Part shown: one piece after another, positions 8,874-17,758 of the stretch
How positions within the stretch are numbered: position 1 is the first letter of the stretch
Layout: every line of letters begins with the position of its first letter
Source of the DNA: Temperatibacter marinus
Lineage (GTDB): Bacteria > Pseudomonadota > Alphaproteobacteria > Sphingomonadales > Kordiimonadaceae
NCBI RefSeq assembly: GCF_031598375.1
Contig: NZ_CP123872.1
Span: forward strand, 2,910,501-2,974,500
DNA: 64,000 nucleotides
Direction of reading: 5' to 3'
Position numbers and translations under genes: made by a program
The notes under the pieces: model-generated
Seen by the model: the letters and a program-made list of their open reading frames with translations, nothing else
Told to the model about the DNA's origin: nothing
Databases searched by the model: none

Positions 8874-10403
8874 TTATTTTTTCTTATTTGGGTCATTGCT
8901 CACTTTTAGAATATATTTAGCAATAGCAAGACGTGTATCTTCATCAAGATGACGCTGTGGTGGCATCTCATGGAACTCTTCTCGGATCTTAAAAGGCTCT
9001 GCAATATAGTCTGAAACAAGCTCGATACCCTCGGCACCAAGAGGTGCGTATTTATCTTGAATGTCTTTCACAGAAGGCCCAATTAAGACACCCTGATAAG
9101 CATGACATCCTGTACAAATTGCGAAATAGCCTCTCTTACCAACACGCTGCTCCCAGTTTTCCTTAGTTGCGCCTTCGTAAACTGTTGCTGGTGCAGGTTT
9201 GTCCAAGGTTTTTGTATTAATGTCATGGGTCGCAAATTTTGCTTCATCACACTGACCGTAACGAGACGGTGGCAATAACAATGTGTTATATCGAGAGGCA
9301 TTCAAAATACACTTGTTAGAACCAGCACCTGTATCAACAATATCAATACCTGTTGCATTCATTGTTTTCATCTCACCGACAGGGTTGCTCCCATTGTCCG
9401 TCATAATATTGTTTAAAATCACAAGATTATCTGGATTAGGCTCTGATCCAGGATCATGCGCTGCTTTTGCCATTGCAAGATCAGTAACAACAATCCCTGC
9501 ATTATCATTCCCCGAGATAATATTATCTTCAATGACAACATCATCAGCTGCCATCACAAGAATGCCTGTGCCCGGAGGAATCCGCGAAACTGTTGATCCA
9601 GGCGCTGCAAAATTCGGATGGTTATTGTTTAGGACAAAGTTTTTCCGGATAATCACATCATAGGTTGTTTTAATGGGCAATCCCGGTGTGATGAAAGCAA
9701 GAATACCGCCTGTATTATTATAAGTATAATTCCCTTCAACAAGAGAGTGACGACTATTTTCAATCTCAATCCCTGCTACACTGTCAAAAACCTGATTACC
9801 AATGACATCAATGTTATCAGACATCCCAACATAAATCGCTGCGTCAGCAATTTTTGAGATCACATTGTTTACCACAAGACCATTCACCCCAAGCTGAGGG
9901 AAAATACCGTAAACGCCTGCATCGTGGATAATATTATTCCGGATTACAAAGTTATTACCGGACTGCCCCATAATGCCATTCCCTTTAAAGCGACGAATTT
10001 TAAAATTCTCCACAAGGAATCCATTGCCTGAATAAAGGATCGCATCATTCAACTCGCCCTTACCGTCAAGTTCTGGCCATTTGCCTTTCTCGACCACACC
10101 TGAGAGTGTGATATTCTCTTTATCAACATAGACAGTCTCACTGTATGTGCCAGGATAAACAAGAATGGTGTCTCCAGCTTTCGCAGCAATCACAGCGTCT
10201 TGAATGAGCTGTCCTTCACGAACTTCATGAATTTCCCCTTGTCTGGCTTGAGAACCCGCTAAGGATCCCGCGCCTTCACCGCCTCTAAAGATTGGGTTAG
10301 TGCTGACAGTCTGTTCAGGTGTATAAAGATACATACCTGCAAAGAATGAGGCTGCCACAAGGACAACAACACCCAATAATTTCACTAAAGCGCTTCCATT
10401 CAT
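8874..10403 (-). CDS. Right-handed beta-helix protein with C-terminal cytochrome c domain
   Basis: A 509-residue exported protein. Residues 8-26 form an uncleaved or signal-anchor helix. Residues about 60-380 contain repeated turns of a NosD/pectin-lyase-like parallel beta-helix, with recurring N-N-I-I/V-N-N elements such as FVIRNNIIHDA, GLVVNNVISK and DVVIEDNIISG. Residues about 415-505 are a class I cytochrome c domain with CTGCH and a likely Met ligand in FHEMPPQ. It should sit on the periplasmic face or outside. It is 12 bases downstream of a di-heme peroxidase gene and is almost certainly co-transcribed; AGGAG precedes the ATG. The beta-helix could bind a polysaccharide or metal, or act as a scaffold, with the heme as electron entry or exit. 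The function is not known. Confidence 0.85.
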   Translation of the reverse strand: MNGSALVKLLGVVVLVAASFFAGMYLYTPEQTVSTNPIFRGGEGAGSLAGSQARQGEIHEVREGQLIQDAVIAAKAGDTILVYPGTYSETVYVDKENITLSGVVEKGKWPELDGKGELNDAILYSGNGFLVENFKIRRFKGNGIMGQSGNNFVIRNNIIHDAGVYGIFPQLGVNGLVVNNVISKIADAAIYVGMSDNIDVIGNQVFDSVAGIEIENSRHSLVEGNYTYNNTGGILAFITPGLPIKTTYDVIIRKNFVLNNNHPNFAAPGSTVSRIPPGTGILVMAADDVVIEDNIISGNDNAGIVVTDLAMAKAAHDPGSEPNPDNLVILNNIMTDNGSNPVGEMKTMNATGIDIVDTGAGSNKCILNASRYNTLLLPPSRYGQCDEAKFATHDINTKTLDKPAPATVYEGATKENWEQRVGKRGYFAICTGCHAYQGVLIGPSVKDIQDKYAPLGAEGIELVSDYIAEPFKIREEFHEMPPQRHLDEDTRLAIAKYILKVSNDPNKKK

Positions 10404-10415
10404 TTTATTTATCTC

Positions 10416-11714
10416 CTACCGCTTACCTGTTGTAACAACAGACTGAGCAATTTGTGGTTTCCCTGTTTGTTTATTCATCATTTTGCTCTGGAATTCATCC
10501 GAGCTAACCATAGCAAGACCAGAGGGAACTTGCACTGGGGTTTTTGGCATAAAACTTTCATCTGTTAAGGTTCCTAAAAAGTCTACCAGACGATCAATTT
10601 CATTTTGTTTTAAATTCGGTTCCCAAATATGCCAGTGCACTCGCACTGTTTGGTCCTTGGGCACTGCATGGCCGCGGCCTTTATTATAAAATTCTACAGC
10701 ATCTCTCAATTTTGAGAATTGCCCCGCATGCATATAAGGGGCTGACTTAGCAATATTCCGCAAGGTTGGTACTTTGAAGGCACCGCGCATGGTCGGTTCT
10801 TTATAGGTTTCTTCTGCACCAACATCATAGGGCAGACCTTGAGTGATTGGAGTCCCAATCACTGCCGTTTGCTTATTGGTAAAGAGGGGTGGAGTATGAC
10901 ATTCACTGCAGCGTGCAACAAATGAGCGAAACAAATTCAACCCTTCAATTTCATTTTTGTTCAGGGCTTCATGATAGCCGAGGGCATATTGATCATAACG
11001 ACTGTTGAAAGATACCAATGTCGATTGAAAGGCTGTCAGAGCGTGAACTATTTGGTCCAATTCAATCATGTCACCGTCACGGCCTTCAAAAGCCTCAATA
11101 AATAAACGGCTGTACGTTGAATTGGCATTCATATCTTTCAGCAAGACCTCCGGTGAATTTCCCATCTCATCCGCTGCAAACAAAGGCCCTTCAGCCTGCT
11201 CTTCAAGTGAATTTGACCGTGCATCCCAAAAGAGTCGGTCGAGAAAGCCAACATTCCATAGGCTCGGTGACGACCGAGCAACTTTCTCGCCGTGCACACC
11301 AAAACTCCGATCAATGCCATCAGAGAAGCCTTTTTTAGGATCATGACATGTAGCACAGGACATAACCCCATCCTTCGACAGGATCGGATCAAAGAATAAA
11401 AATCGGCCTAGATCGATGACCTTCGCATTAAATCCATCTCGAATTTCAGGCAGGCCATCTTTAAGCCCCCCAAGGCCACTGCCTTGAATTGATGTATAAT
11501 TTGCATACATGCTTTCAAAAAAACAATTTCCCTCATCATCTTGAGAAAATCCAGGCGGGCAATATCTATTTAGGGAGAGTGGTCCCTCTTCAGGAGAGGC
11601 TACAGTATAAGAAATACTCTGTTTTTGTTCAGGCATAAGAAGAATGGCTGCCCCAATGGACACCACCACAAAAATTACTACACTCAACACACGATTCATT
11701 GATGATCCAACCAT
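10416..11714 (-). CDS. Di-heme cytochrome c peroxidase family (CcpA/MauG) protein
   Basis: A 432-residue protein with an N-terminal membrane helix (about residues 8-27) and two c-type heme sites, CATCH in the N-terminal domain and CSECH in the C-terminal domain. This is the arrangement of bacterial di-heme peroxidases and MauG. Family members reduce hydrogen peroxide in the periplasm or oxidise a protein partner. It is longer than classical CcpA (about 320-350 residues) because of about 90 extra N-terminal residues containing CPPGFSQDDEGNCFF, possibly a small disulfide element. A start at the ATG at 11699 is also possible. It is the promoter-proximal gene of a two-gene operon with the beta-helix cytochrome, which may be its electron partner or substrate. 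Confidence 0.88.
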   Translation of the reverse strand: MVGSSMNRVLSVVIFVVVSIGAAILLMPEQKQSISYTVASPEEGPLSLNRYCPPGFSQDDEGNCFFESMYANYTSIQGSGLGGLKDGLPEIRDGFNAKVIDLGRFLFFDPILSKDGVMSCATCHDPKKGFSDGIDRSFGVHGEKVARSSPSLWNVGFLDRLFWDARSNSLEEQAEGPLFAADEMGNSPEVLLKDMNANSTYSRLFIEAFEGRDGDMIELDQIVHALTAFQSTLVSFNSRYDQYALGYHEALNKNEIEGLNLFRSFVARCSECHTPPLFTNKQTAVIGTPITQGLPYDVGAEETYKEPTMRGAFKVPTLRNIAKSAPYMHAGQFSKLRDAVEFYNKGRGHAVPKDQTVRVHWHIWEPNLKQNEIDRLVDFLGTLTDESFMPKTPVQVPSGLAMVSSDEFQSKMMNKQTGKPQIAQSVVTTGKR

Positions 11715-11859
11715 GAATTATTCAGCCTAAAAACACGAGAGGCCAGCTTTAATGCACCTAAAATATGAAAATGTTTCACATTTTGCAAGCATTATCTGCT
11801 TTTTATTCTTTCCTCCCCAAGAAAGCGCTCTATAGTCTGGCTAAAGAATAGGAAAAACT

Positions 11860-12606
11860 ATGTCTAAAAAAGTGACCGCAGCTCTTTGTGTCATAGGGGA
11901 TGAAATTCTCTCCGGCCGTACGCAAGATAAGAATATCGCCTATATTGCTACTTTTCTAGAGGAAATTGGTATCAGCCTCGCAGAAGTCCGCATTGTGCCG
12001 GATGAGTTTGATGAGATTATTCCTGCTGTAAATCGCCTAAGAGCTAAATATGACTATTTATTCACCACAGGCGGAATCGGCCCTACTCACGACGATATTA
12101 CGGCTGAGGCCATCGCCAAAGCCTTTCAAGTGTCTTTGGATCAAAATGAAGCCGCCTATGCCATTCTTTCAGAACACTATGGGGAAGACGCCTTCACCGA
12201 TGCCAGAAAGCGAATGACACGCATTCCACACGGTGGCTTGCTTATAAAAAACCCCGTTTCTCTCGCCCCAGGCTTTCAGATGGATAATGTTTTCACCCTT
12301 GCTGGTGTGCCAAAAATCATGCAGTCCATGCTTGAAGATGTCAGACACCGTTTGAAGGGCGGCAGGAAAATTATGACAAAGGATTTGACCCTAAAAATTG
12401 GCGAAAGCTCTTTATTTGAGTGTCTAACAGACCTCAATAACAGGTTCGAGTCCGTCTCTATTGGCAGTTATCCTTTTTACGGCGAAGGGCGTTTTGCTGT
12501 TCAGGTCGTCATGCGCTCAACAATAGACTCTGATTTAGAGAAATGCTTTATTACCCTGATGAACTATGTGACAGAACACTCAATTCCAGTGCTTGAGCAG
12601 AATTAA
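11860..12606 (+). CDS. MoaB/Mog-domain protein, CinA N-terminal-like
   Basis: A 248-residue cytoplasmic protein of the competence/damage-inducible protein A N-terminal family (COG1058). The motifs GDEILSGRTQDKN near residue 13 and FTTGGIGPTHDD near residue 68 are the molybdopterin-binding loop of the MoaB/MogA fold. It lacks the C-terminal nicotinamide-nucleotide amidase domain of full CinA, so only the N-terminal-type activity (pyrophosphatase on nucleotide substrates in relatives) can be guessed. AGGAAAAACT precedes the ATG. A monocistronic unit divergent from the peroxidase operon. Confidence 0.85.
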   Translation: MSKKVTAALCVIGDEILSGRTQDKNIAYIATFLEEIGISLAEVRIVPDEFDEIIPAVNRLRAKYDYLFTTGGIGPTHDDITAEAIAKAFQVSLDQNEAAYAILSEHYGEDAFTDARKRMTRIPHGGLLIKNPVSLAPGFQMDNVFTLAGVPKIMQSMLEDVRHRLKGGRKIMTKDLTLKIGESSLFECLTDLNNRFESVSIGSYPFYGEGRFAVQVVMRSTIDSDLEKCFITLMNYVTEHSIPVLEQN

Positions 12607-12630
12607 TTTCGTTTAGAAAGCAAATCATTG

Positions 12631-12658
12631 TTGACTTCCAAATTTGTTTGGCTAGATT
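12631..12658 (+). promoter_or_regulatory. Sigma-70-type promoter of tRNA-Leu
   Basis: A -35 box TTGACT at 12631-12636 and a -10 box TAGATT at 12653-12658 are separated by 16 bases. Initiation near 12665 would give a leader of about 30 bases before the mature tRNA end. Confidence 0.55.
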
Positions 12659-12695
12659 GCCGACAGTTCAATCTTGTTTACCAGATCATGGATAT

Positions 12696-12782
12696 GCGCC
12701 CGTGGCGAAATTGGTAGACGCAAGAGACTTAAAATCTCTCGTTCGTATGAACGTGCCGGTTCGAGTCCGGCCGGGCGCACCA
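12696..12782 (+). tRNA. tRNA-Leu (anticodon UAA)
   Basis: An 87-base class II tRNA. The acceptor stem GCGCCCG (12696-12702) pairs with CGGGCGC (12772-12778), followed by discriminator A and an encoded CCA. The anticodon stem AGAGA/TCTCT encloses the loop CTTAAAA with anticodon TAA at 12730-12732. A long variable arm and the GGTTCGAGTCC T-arm are present. It reads UUA and, by wobble, UUG codons. Confidence 0.97.
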
Positions 12783-12962
12783 CCCTTCAACGCACACCAC
12801 CTTCCCTATCAGCATCAGCGGATTAATGATCATGCTCTTCCTATGCTGTAATAAACAACATACCAATGCAGTATGCTAGTCAGCATAGCCTTATAGGCAA
12901 CCATTTAGTGACAATTTCACAAACGATTGATTACCCTTCTATCTAGGATAAAGAGGTATATC

Positions 12963-13391
12963 ATGAATATTATCAAATTTATTTTAATCACATTTTTTTT
13001 GAATTCTTCAATATCAATTCAAGCGAGCGATAGGCATAAAAAACTAATCACCCAGGCAAACCGAGGAGATGCAGCAGCTCAATTTAAATTAGGAAAGATT
13101 TACGGCAATCGTCGAGGAGACTATAGAACTGCGATTAAATGGTATTTGAGGGCTGCTAATCAGGGAGAACCTGAGGCTTTATACAATTTAGGAAATATGC
13201 ATAGAAAGGGTTACGGCGTCCTTCAGGACTATAAAAAAGCGCATGTATTCTACAATCTTTCAAGGTACTTTGGTTGGAAATTTAACCCACAGACTCTTAC
13301 AGATTTAGAAGAAAAAATGACTCCAAAAAATATTGAGGAGGCTCAAAAAATGGCCCATAAGTGGCTAAGGGATTATCAAAGAAAGAATTAG
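12963..13391 (+). CDS. Secreted Sel1-repeat protein
   Basis: About 142 residues with a Sec signal peptide (MNIIKFILITFFLNSSISIQAS). Roughly two Sel1-like alpha-helical repeats follow: GDAAAQFKLGKIY...YRTAIKWYLRAANQG, then EPEALYNLGNMHRKGYGV...DYKKAHVFYNLS. The AAxxG and YxxGYGV elements are diagnostic. I start at the ATG at 12963 because AGAGG lies 6 bases before it and the signal peptide begins there; an ATG at 12927 would add 12 residues without a ribosome site. Sel1 proteins act as protein-interaction scaffolds. The partner is unknown. Confidence 0.82.
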   Translation: MNIIKFILITFFLNSSISIQASDRHKKLITQANRGDAAAQFKLGKIYGNRRGDYRTAIKWYLRAANQGEPEALYNLGNMHRKGYGVLQDYKKAHVFYNLSRYFGWKFNPQTLTDLEEKMTPKNIEEAQKMAHKWLRDYQRKN

Positions 13392-13422
13392 AAAATAGCA
13401 CGTCGACGAAAAGCTGATTCTT

Positions 13423-13665
13423 TTATATTTTTCGCTTAGATCGGTCGTGCTCTATCTGAAGTTTCACCCAATATTCTGGGGTCGTTTCAAAACATTTAGC
13501 AAGCTTTAAGGCAAGAGCTTTATTGAGAGATTTTTTACCCGCAATAAAGTCCTGAAGCGTCTCGTGTTCAACATTCAGCCTATTGGATAGCGAGCGCACC
13601 GAAATGCCAACGCTTGCAATAAACTTCTCTTTTAAAACTGCACCTGGATGGGCCTTAACAGTCAT
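13423..13665 (-). CDS. HigA-family antitoxin-like XRE regulator, apparently orphan
   Basis: An 80-residue helix-turn-helix protein. HPGAVLKEKF at the N-terminus and the spacing of the HTH (SVRSLSNRLNV...TLQDFIAGKKSLN) followed by ALALKLAKCFETTPEYWVKLQ are the hallmarks of the HigA/VapI antitoxin family. HigB toxin genes normally lie directly upstream. The 138 bases upstream here have no such frame, and the next gene on that side is a membrane protein. It is therefore either a solitary regulator or a remnant of a toxin-antitoxin pair. TAGGAG precedes the ATG. Confidence 0.85.
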   Translation of the reverse strand: MTVKAHPGAVLKEKFIASVGISVRSLSNRLNVEHETLQDFIAGKKSLNKALALKLAKCFETTPEYWVKLQIEHDRSKRKI

Positions 13666-13803
13666 GACACACTCCTACTTACTCACAACAGTGGAGGAGT
13701 CGTATACCCTTAATAAGAGTTTCGTTCAAGAGTATCTGAAATCAAGTTAAGGAATTCCCGTTTTCCGTTTTATTTACACCTTCTATTCCATGTGAATTCT
13801 GAC

Positions 13804-14535
13804 TTATCTTTCCATAGAACATTCACTCTGCTTAAGTTGACACTTCAACAAAGAGAGTGTTTTTTTGTTTGTTGTAATTTGTGCCTCTCTCAAGCCTATG
13901 GCTCGTCCTTGACGCGAGGCTGATACAAGCAAGTTTGTTACAAAGACTTCATCTCCAAAAACCTCTTTGAAATCAGGCCTGATAAACATTTCGCCATTTT
14001 TTGAGCGCCAAAGGCTTGTGAACCGTTCAAACTCCTGTGCCCAAGTGCCGCCCACCGTTGCCATCTGATCAAACTGTGTGCGGACCATCAAAAGTTCACT
14101 GGCCGTTTTTTGAAGACTATCTCGAGTGATACTATCTTGAATAAGTGACAGACGCCCAGTAGAAACCAGCTCGTCCCAAGCGCCAGTTTGCAATGGAAGG
14201 ACTGGAAAGGCTCCCCATGCCATCATTTGTTTACGGATCTTTTCATGTGCCTCCTCGTCCCATTCTTCAAGCATGAGGAAGCTCGCTGTTTCATTAATTG
14301 AAGCCTTAATTTTCTCGTGAAAGTCAACAGACCCTTTGAGAGTTTCAATATTTTCCTCAAGGTCAATAACGAGCCGCTCTAAATAATCACGCTCTAGGTC
14401 TCTATTTTTTCTCTCGTCATTCATCTCAGTTACCTGCATTCCTAGAAAAATGCCTGTTATAACAACAAGGACATCTAGACCAACAGCCACCCAGTTTTGG
14501 TCTTTTACATGTTTCATAAACCGACGCAGTATCAT
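13804..14535 (-). CDS. DUF6090-like single-pass membrane protein
   Basis: A 243-residue protein. After MILRRFMKHVKDQNW there is one membrane helix (about residues 17-36) followed by TEMNDERKNRDLERDYLERLVIDLEENIE, then a long helical periplasmic or cytoplasmic region. This N-terminal signature is typical of a widespread uncharacterised family (DUF6090-type) found in marine bacteria. GAAGG precedes the ATG. No function is known, and the neighbours do not help. Confidence 0.7.
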   Translation of the reverse strand: MILRRFMKHVKDQNWVAVGLDVLVVITGIFLGMQVTEMNDERKNRDLERDYLERLVIDLEENIETLKGSVDFHEKIKASINETASFLMLEEWDEEAHEKIRKQMMAWGAFPVLPLQTGAWDELVSTGRLSLIQDSITRDSLQKTASELLMVRTQFDQMATVGGTWAQEFERFTSLWRSKNGEMFIRPDFKEVFGDEVFVTNLLVSASRQGRAIGLREAQITTNKKTLSLLKCQLKQSECSMER

Positions 14536-15042
14536 GATATTCCTTCTCTTTATGACAAGGAATGAGTGTATGTAGAATTCCTAAAAATGTCCAGAATTCA
14601 CACCACAATAAAAAGGGCTGATGTCTTATGAAGCGTATGGCTCTTTTACCGTGCCCCATGAGAATGCTTCTAAGAGTTTAGATCCCTGACACAGTATGCC
14701 TCTCGAAATCTAGGCCGTAACCACGATATTCCAGCGCCTCCAATGAAGGAGAGTGGTAAGGGCCATCCTGGTAAAGTTTTAATGGCGTGACCGACGCCTA
14801 TAGATTTGTTCATCTTTTAGATACGCTCTAAAACCCTGAAACATGTCAAATTTTCACCCAAAAAAGGCATGTCCTTACCTGCACCATAGTTCAATGGAAG
14901 ATATTTGCGATTTGCATTGATCTGATCGAAATGCGGGTATATCTGATAATTTTCATCTTAAAGTTCATTATTTTAACCTAGTATTAACCTTGTGCATTAA
15001 TAAGCTTTTCCAAGCACGATTCAAATTCAGGGACCCCTATTC
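14536..15042. other. 507-base intergenic region with a CtrA-like site
   Basis: No convincing gene. A 47-codon minus-strand frame (14670-14813, starting MNKSIGVGHAIKTLPGWPLP) is open but lacks a ribosome site, and I cannot assign it. The right end carries a CtrA-type box (14973-14988) before the chemoreceptor gene. The middle (14690-14830) is slightly richer in G+C than its flanks and could be gene decay. Confidence 0.5.
14973..14988 (+). promoter_or_regulatory. CtrA-type binding site (TTAA-N7-TTAAC)
   Basis: TTAA at 14973-14976, seven bases, then TTAAC at 14984-14988 is an exact match to the consensus for the cell-cycle regulator CtrA of alphaproteobacteria. It lies 55 bases upstream of a chemoreceptor gene. 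Chemotaxis and motility genes are frequent CtrA targets. TTAA words are common in AT-rich DNA, so chance is possible. Confidence 0.55.
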
Positions 15043-16827
15043 ATGAAAATTAATGACTTATCATTTCTTATAAAACTCGCCATAAGTCCGATTGTTGTCT
15101 TTCTCTTTATGCTTGTCATCTTTTGGCAGAGCATTTCCACATCAACGCAACAGCAAGAGGCCCTATACCGTGTAGTAGAAGTTGAATCTAAACGGGCCTC
15201 TTTTATTAAAGAAATTTCCTCTGACTTTCAGTCGATCAATGGCCAAGTCTTTCAGACTTTGACCTTTGCTGCTGCGGAAAAATACGATGACCCCACTTCG
15301 GAGTTGTTGAAAGTCTCTGACAGCATAGATAGCCTTGTCACAAAGTTAGAACGTCTTGCCAAAGAATATTCAGAAGCAGAACTCAGTGCTGAATCAAAGA
15401 TCGTTCGAAAGGAAATAGAAGAGATAAAAACTTATCAAGAGGCTATCTCCGTTGTTGCGGATTTCATTGAAATTGATTTTAGTGCTGCTGCTGAGCAAGT
15501 TTCTCCTTTCGTAGAAAATGCTGATAAAATCCTCTCTGTCTTTAACAATCTGGCCAATAAGCAATCGAGCTTGGCGGAACAAGAATATAGAAATGCAGAG
15601 GAAGTCGCTGCGGCATCAGAAACCTTTCTCACCTTAATGGGCATTATCGCGGTAGTAATTTCCGCGCCTTTCACTTACCTTTTAGGGACGCGTATTGCTC
15701 GCAGCATCAAGGATATTGCAGACTCAACCCGTAAGCTTTCTGAAGGCAATACAGATATCGATGTCTCAAAGTTAGAGCGCAATGATGAACTTGGTGAAAT
15801 CGTTACAGCCTTACAGGTCTTTAGAGATAAATTGATTGAAACAGAGACCATGCGCGAAGAGCAGAAACGTCTTGAAGAGGCCCAACGACAATCAGAAGAA
15901 GAAAATCGTCAAGCCGACATTACACGCCAAAAAGAGCAACTTGAAGCCGATAAAGTGCGGGAAGAAGAAAATCGCCGCGAGCATGAAATTTTGATGACAA
16001 AAGTTGCTGATGATTTTGATCAAACTGTCTCAAAACTCTTGGTCACACTTAAGGAACAGTCTGGCAATGTTCTTTCTACTTCAACTGAACTTCAAAGCCG
16101 TTCAAGCCAGACTCTCTCGTTGACCAACAATGCCAAAGATTCAAGTTCTCGTATTTCCTCAAATATGCATTCTGTTGCCGCCGCAACTGAAGAAATGTCT
16201 TCATCCGTTCAAGAAATCACACGCCAAGTATCTGAAGCGAGCAGAGTATCCCAGCAGGCTGTATCTGAAGTGACACAGAGCACTCAGTCTGTCATTGAAT
16301 TGAATGAGCGTGCCCAAAAAATTGGGGATGTAATCAAAATCATTACAGACATTGCTGAGCAAACCAACCTTCTTGCTCTTAATGCCACTATCGAGGCTGC
16401 GCGAGCAGGTGATGCAGGTAAAGGCTTTGCTGTCGTAGCCAGTGAAGTGAAAAATCTAGCAAACCAAACCGCGAATGCAACGGATGAAATATCTGAGCAG
16501 ATTAAGAGCATCCAGCAATCTACAGAATTCACAGTGAATTCAATTGAACGCATTTCAACAACCATTCAGAAGGTTGAAGAAGTCTCATCCGTCATAGCAG
16601 CAACAGTTGAAGAACAAGGAGCTGCAACGCAAGAGATCAACCAAACTGTCGTTCAAACAAATTCAGATGCAGACGGCCTTTCAAGTGACAGCCAGCAGCT
16701 ATCCTCCAATGCAGAAGAAAATGGAAAAGTCTCTTCCATACTTTCAGAAGCCTCAAATGACCTTCTGACTGTTGTTGATAAGCTTGAAAGTGCTGCGGAT
16801 AACTTTGTCCAGGCGATAAGACCATAG
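15043..16827 (+). CDS. Transmembrane methyl-accepting chemotaxis protein
   Basis: A 594-residue chemoreceptor. TM1 is at about 10-30; a helical periplasmic domain (about 31-190) follows; TM2 is at about 192-214; a HAMP domain spans about 215-268; a charged linker leads to a signalling domain (about 320-590). The tip region [21 protein letters not shown] and the following [16 protein letters not shown] are fully conserved, so it should couple to CheW and CheA, neither of which is in the window. The ligand is unknown. A terminator follows the stop, and a CtrA-like box lies upstream. Confidence 0.95.
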   Translation: MKINDLSFLIKLAISPIVVFLFMLVIFWQSISTSTQQQEALYRVVEVESKRASFIKEISSDFQSINGQVFQTLTFAAAEKYDDPTSELLKVSDSIDSLVTKLERLAKEYSEAELSAESKIVRKEIEEIKTYQEAISVVADFIEIDFSAAAEQVSPFVENADKILSVFNNLANKQSSLAEQEYRNAEEVAAASETFLTLMGIIAVVISAPFTYLLGTRIARSIKDIADSTRKLSEGNTDIDVSKLERNDELGEIVTALQVFRDKLIETETMREEQKRLEEAQRQSEEENRQADITRQKEQLEADKVREEENRREHEILMTKVADDFDQTVSKLLVTLKEQSGNVLSTSTELQSRSSQTLSLTNNAKDSSSRISSNMHSVAAATEEMSSSVQEITRQVSEASRVSQQAVSEVTQSTQSVIELNERAQKIGDVIKIITDIAEQTNLLALNATIEAARAGDAGKGFAVVASEVKNLANQTANATDEISEQIKSIQQSTEFTVNSIERISTTIQKVEEVSSVIAATVEEQGAATQEINQTVVQTNSDADGLSSDSQQLSSNAEENGKVSSILSEASNDLLTVVDKLESAADNFVQAIRP

Positions 16828-16867
16828 GGTTTAAATTCTGATCATCACTGATCATGAAATCAATCGG

Positions 16868-16894
16868 ATACCGCTCACTATTGGGCGGTATTTT
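16868..16894 (+). terminator. Terminator of the chemoreceptor gene
   Basis: The stem ATACCGC/GCGGTAT with a 10-base loop is followed by TTTT, 40 bases after the stop at 16827. Confidence 0.75.
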
Positions 16895-16959
16895 CATTTG
16901 TATCTCTCTCTACGGTCTGCTAACAGAATACAAATAGAATGATTTTATTAGGAAGAAAT

Positions 16960-17688
16960 ATGTCTCTCCCAGAGTGCTTAAATGATATGACGTTTCCCTG
17001 TCTTGATGAGGCTGAATTTAGAATTCCGACAGCCGAAGATCTTGGCGTTACCCCACTTGAGGAGAAACCAAAAATTCTCTTACTCTATGGATCGCTAAGA
17101 AAGGTCAGTTATAGCCGTTTGGTCGTTGAAGAAAGCGCACGTCTGTTACACAGGATGGGTGCTGACGTTAAAATATTCAACCCTTCTGGTCTTCCCCTCC
17201 CTGACGATGCTGACGATAATCATCCAAAAGTCCAAGAACTTAGAGACATGATGCTCTGGTCTGATGGTCAAGTTTGGTGTTCTCCAGAACGTCACGGCAG
17301 TATGACGGGAATAATGAAGGCTCAAATTGACTGGATCCCCCTAGCACTTGGAAGCGTACGTCCTTCACAAGGCAAGACGCTTGCTGTTATGCAAGTCTGC
17401 GGCGGATCGCAATCATTTAACGTTGTCAATCAACTGCGTATTCTTGGCCGATGGATGCGAATGATCACAATTCCCAATCAATCATCTGTGGCAAAAGCTT
17501 GGTTAGAATTTGATGATAATGGCCGCATGAAGCCCTCCAGCTACTATAATCGTATTGTTGATGTACTTGAAGAATTGATGAAATTCACACTGCTCACAAA
17601 AGATAGAAGCGCCTATCTTGTAGACCGCTATTCAGAGCGCGTTGAGACAGCCGAACAACAAACCAAACGGGTTGGAAAACGGATGTAA
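16960..17688 (+). CDS. arsH: ArsH-type NADPH-dependent FMN reductase
   Basis: About 242 residues of the flavodoxin-like ArsH family. [14 protein letters not shown] binds the FMN phosphate; [18 protein letters not shown] and the C-terminal [16 protein letters not shown] are characteristic of ArsH rather than of general FMN reductases. ArsH oxidises trivalent organoarsenicals and can reduce quinones or metals. No arsR, arsC or acr3 gene is nearby, so the gene may serve a general oxidative-stress role here. I prefer the ATG at 16960, preceded by AGGAAG, to the ATG at 16939, which lacks a ribosome site. Confidence 0.9.
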   Translation: MSLPECLNDMTFPCLDEAEFRIPTAEDLGVTPLEEKPKILLLYGSLRKVSYSRLVVEESARLLHRMGADVKIFNPSGLPLPDDADDNHPKVQELRDMMLWSDGQVWCSPERHGSMTGIMKAQIDWIPLALGSVRPSQGKTLAVMQVCGGSQSFNVVNQLRILGRWMRMITIPNQSSVAKAWLEFDDNGRMKPSSYYNRIVDVLEELMKFTLLTKDRSAYLVDRYSERVETAEQQTKRVGKRM

Positions 17689-17758
17689 TTTATACAGCCT
17701 TGAGAAAATCCAGTGACCTCGTACCTCCGTAAAAAGAGAAATTTCATGAGGATGTGTT

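Noticed and set aside
12648-12851. 67-codon plus-strand frame over the tRNA
   Set aside because: It runs through tRNA-Leu and lacks a ribosome site; the tRNA fully explains the sequence.
14426-14659. 77-codon minus-strand frame
   Set aside because: It mostly overlaps the DUF6090-like gene in another frame and has no family resemblance.
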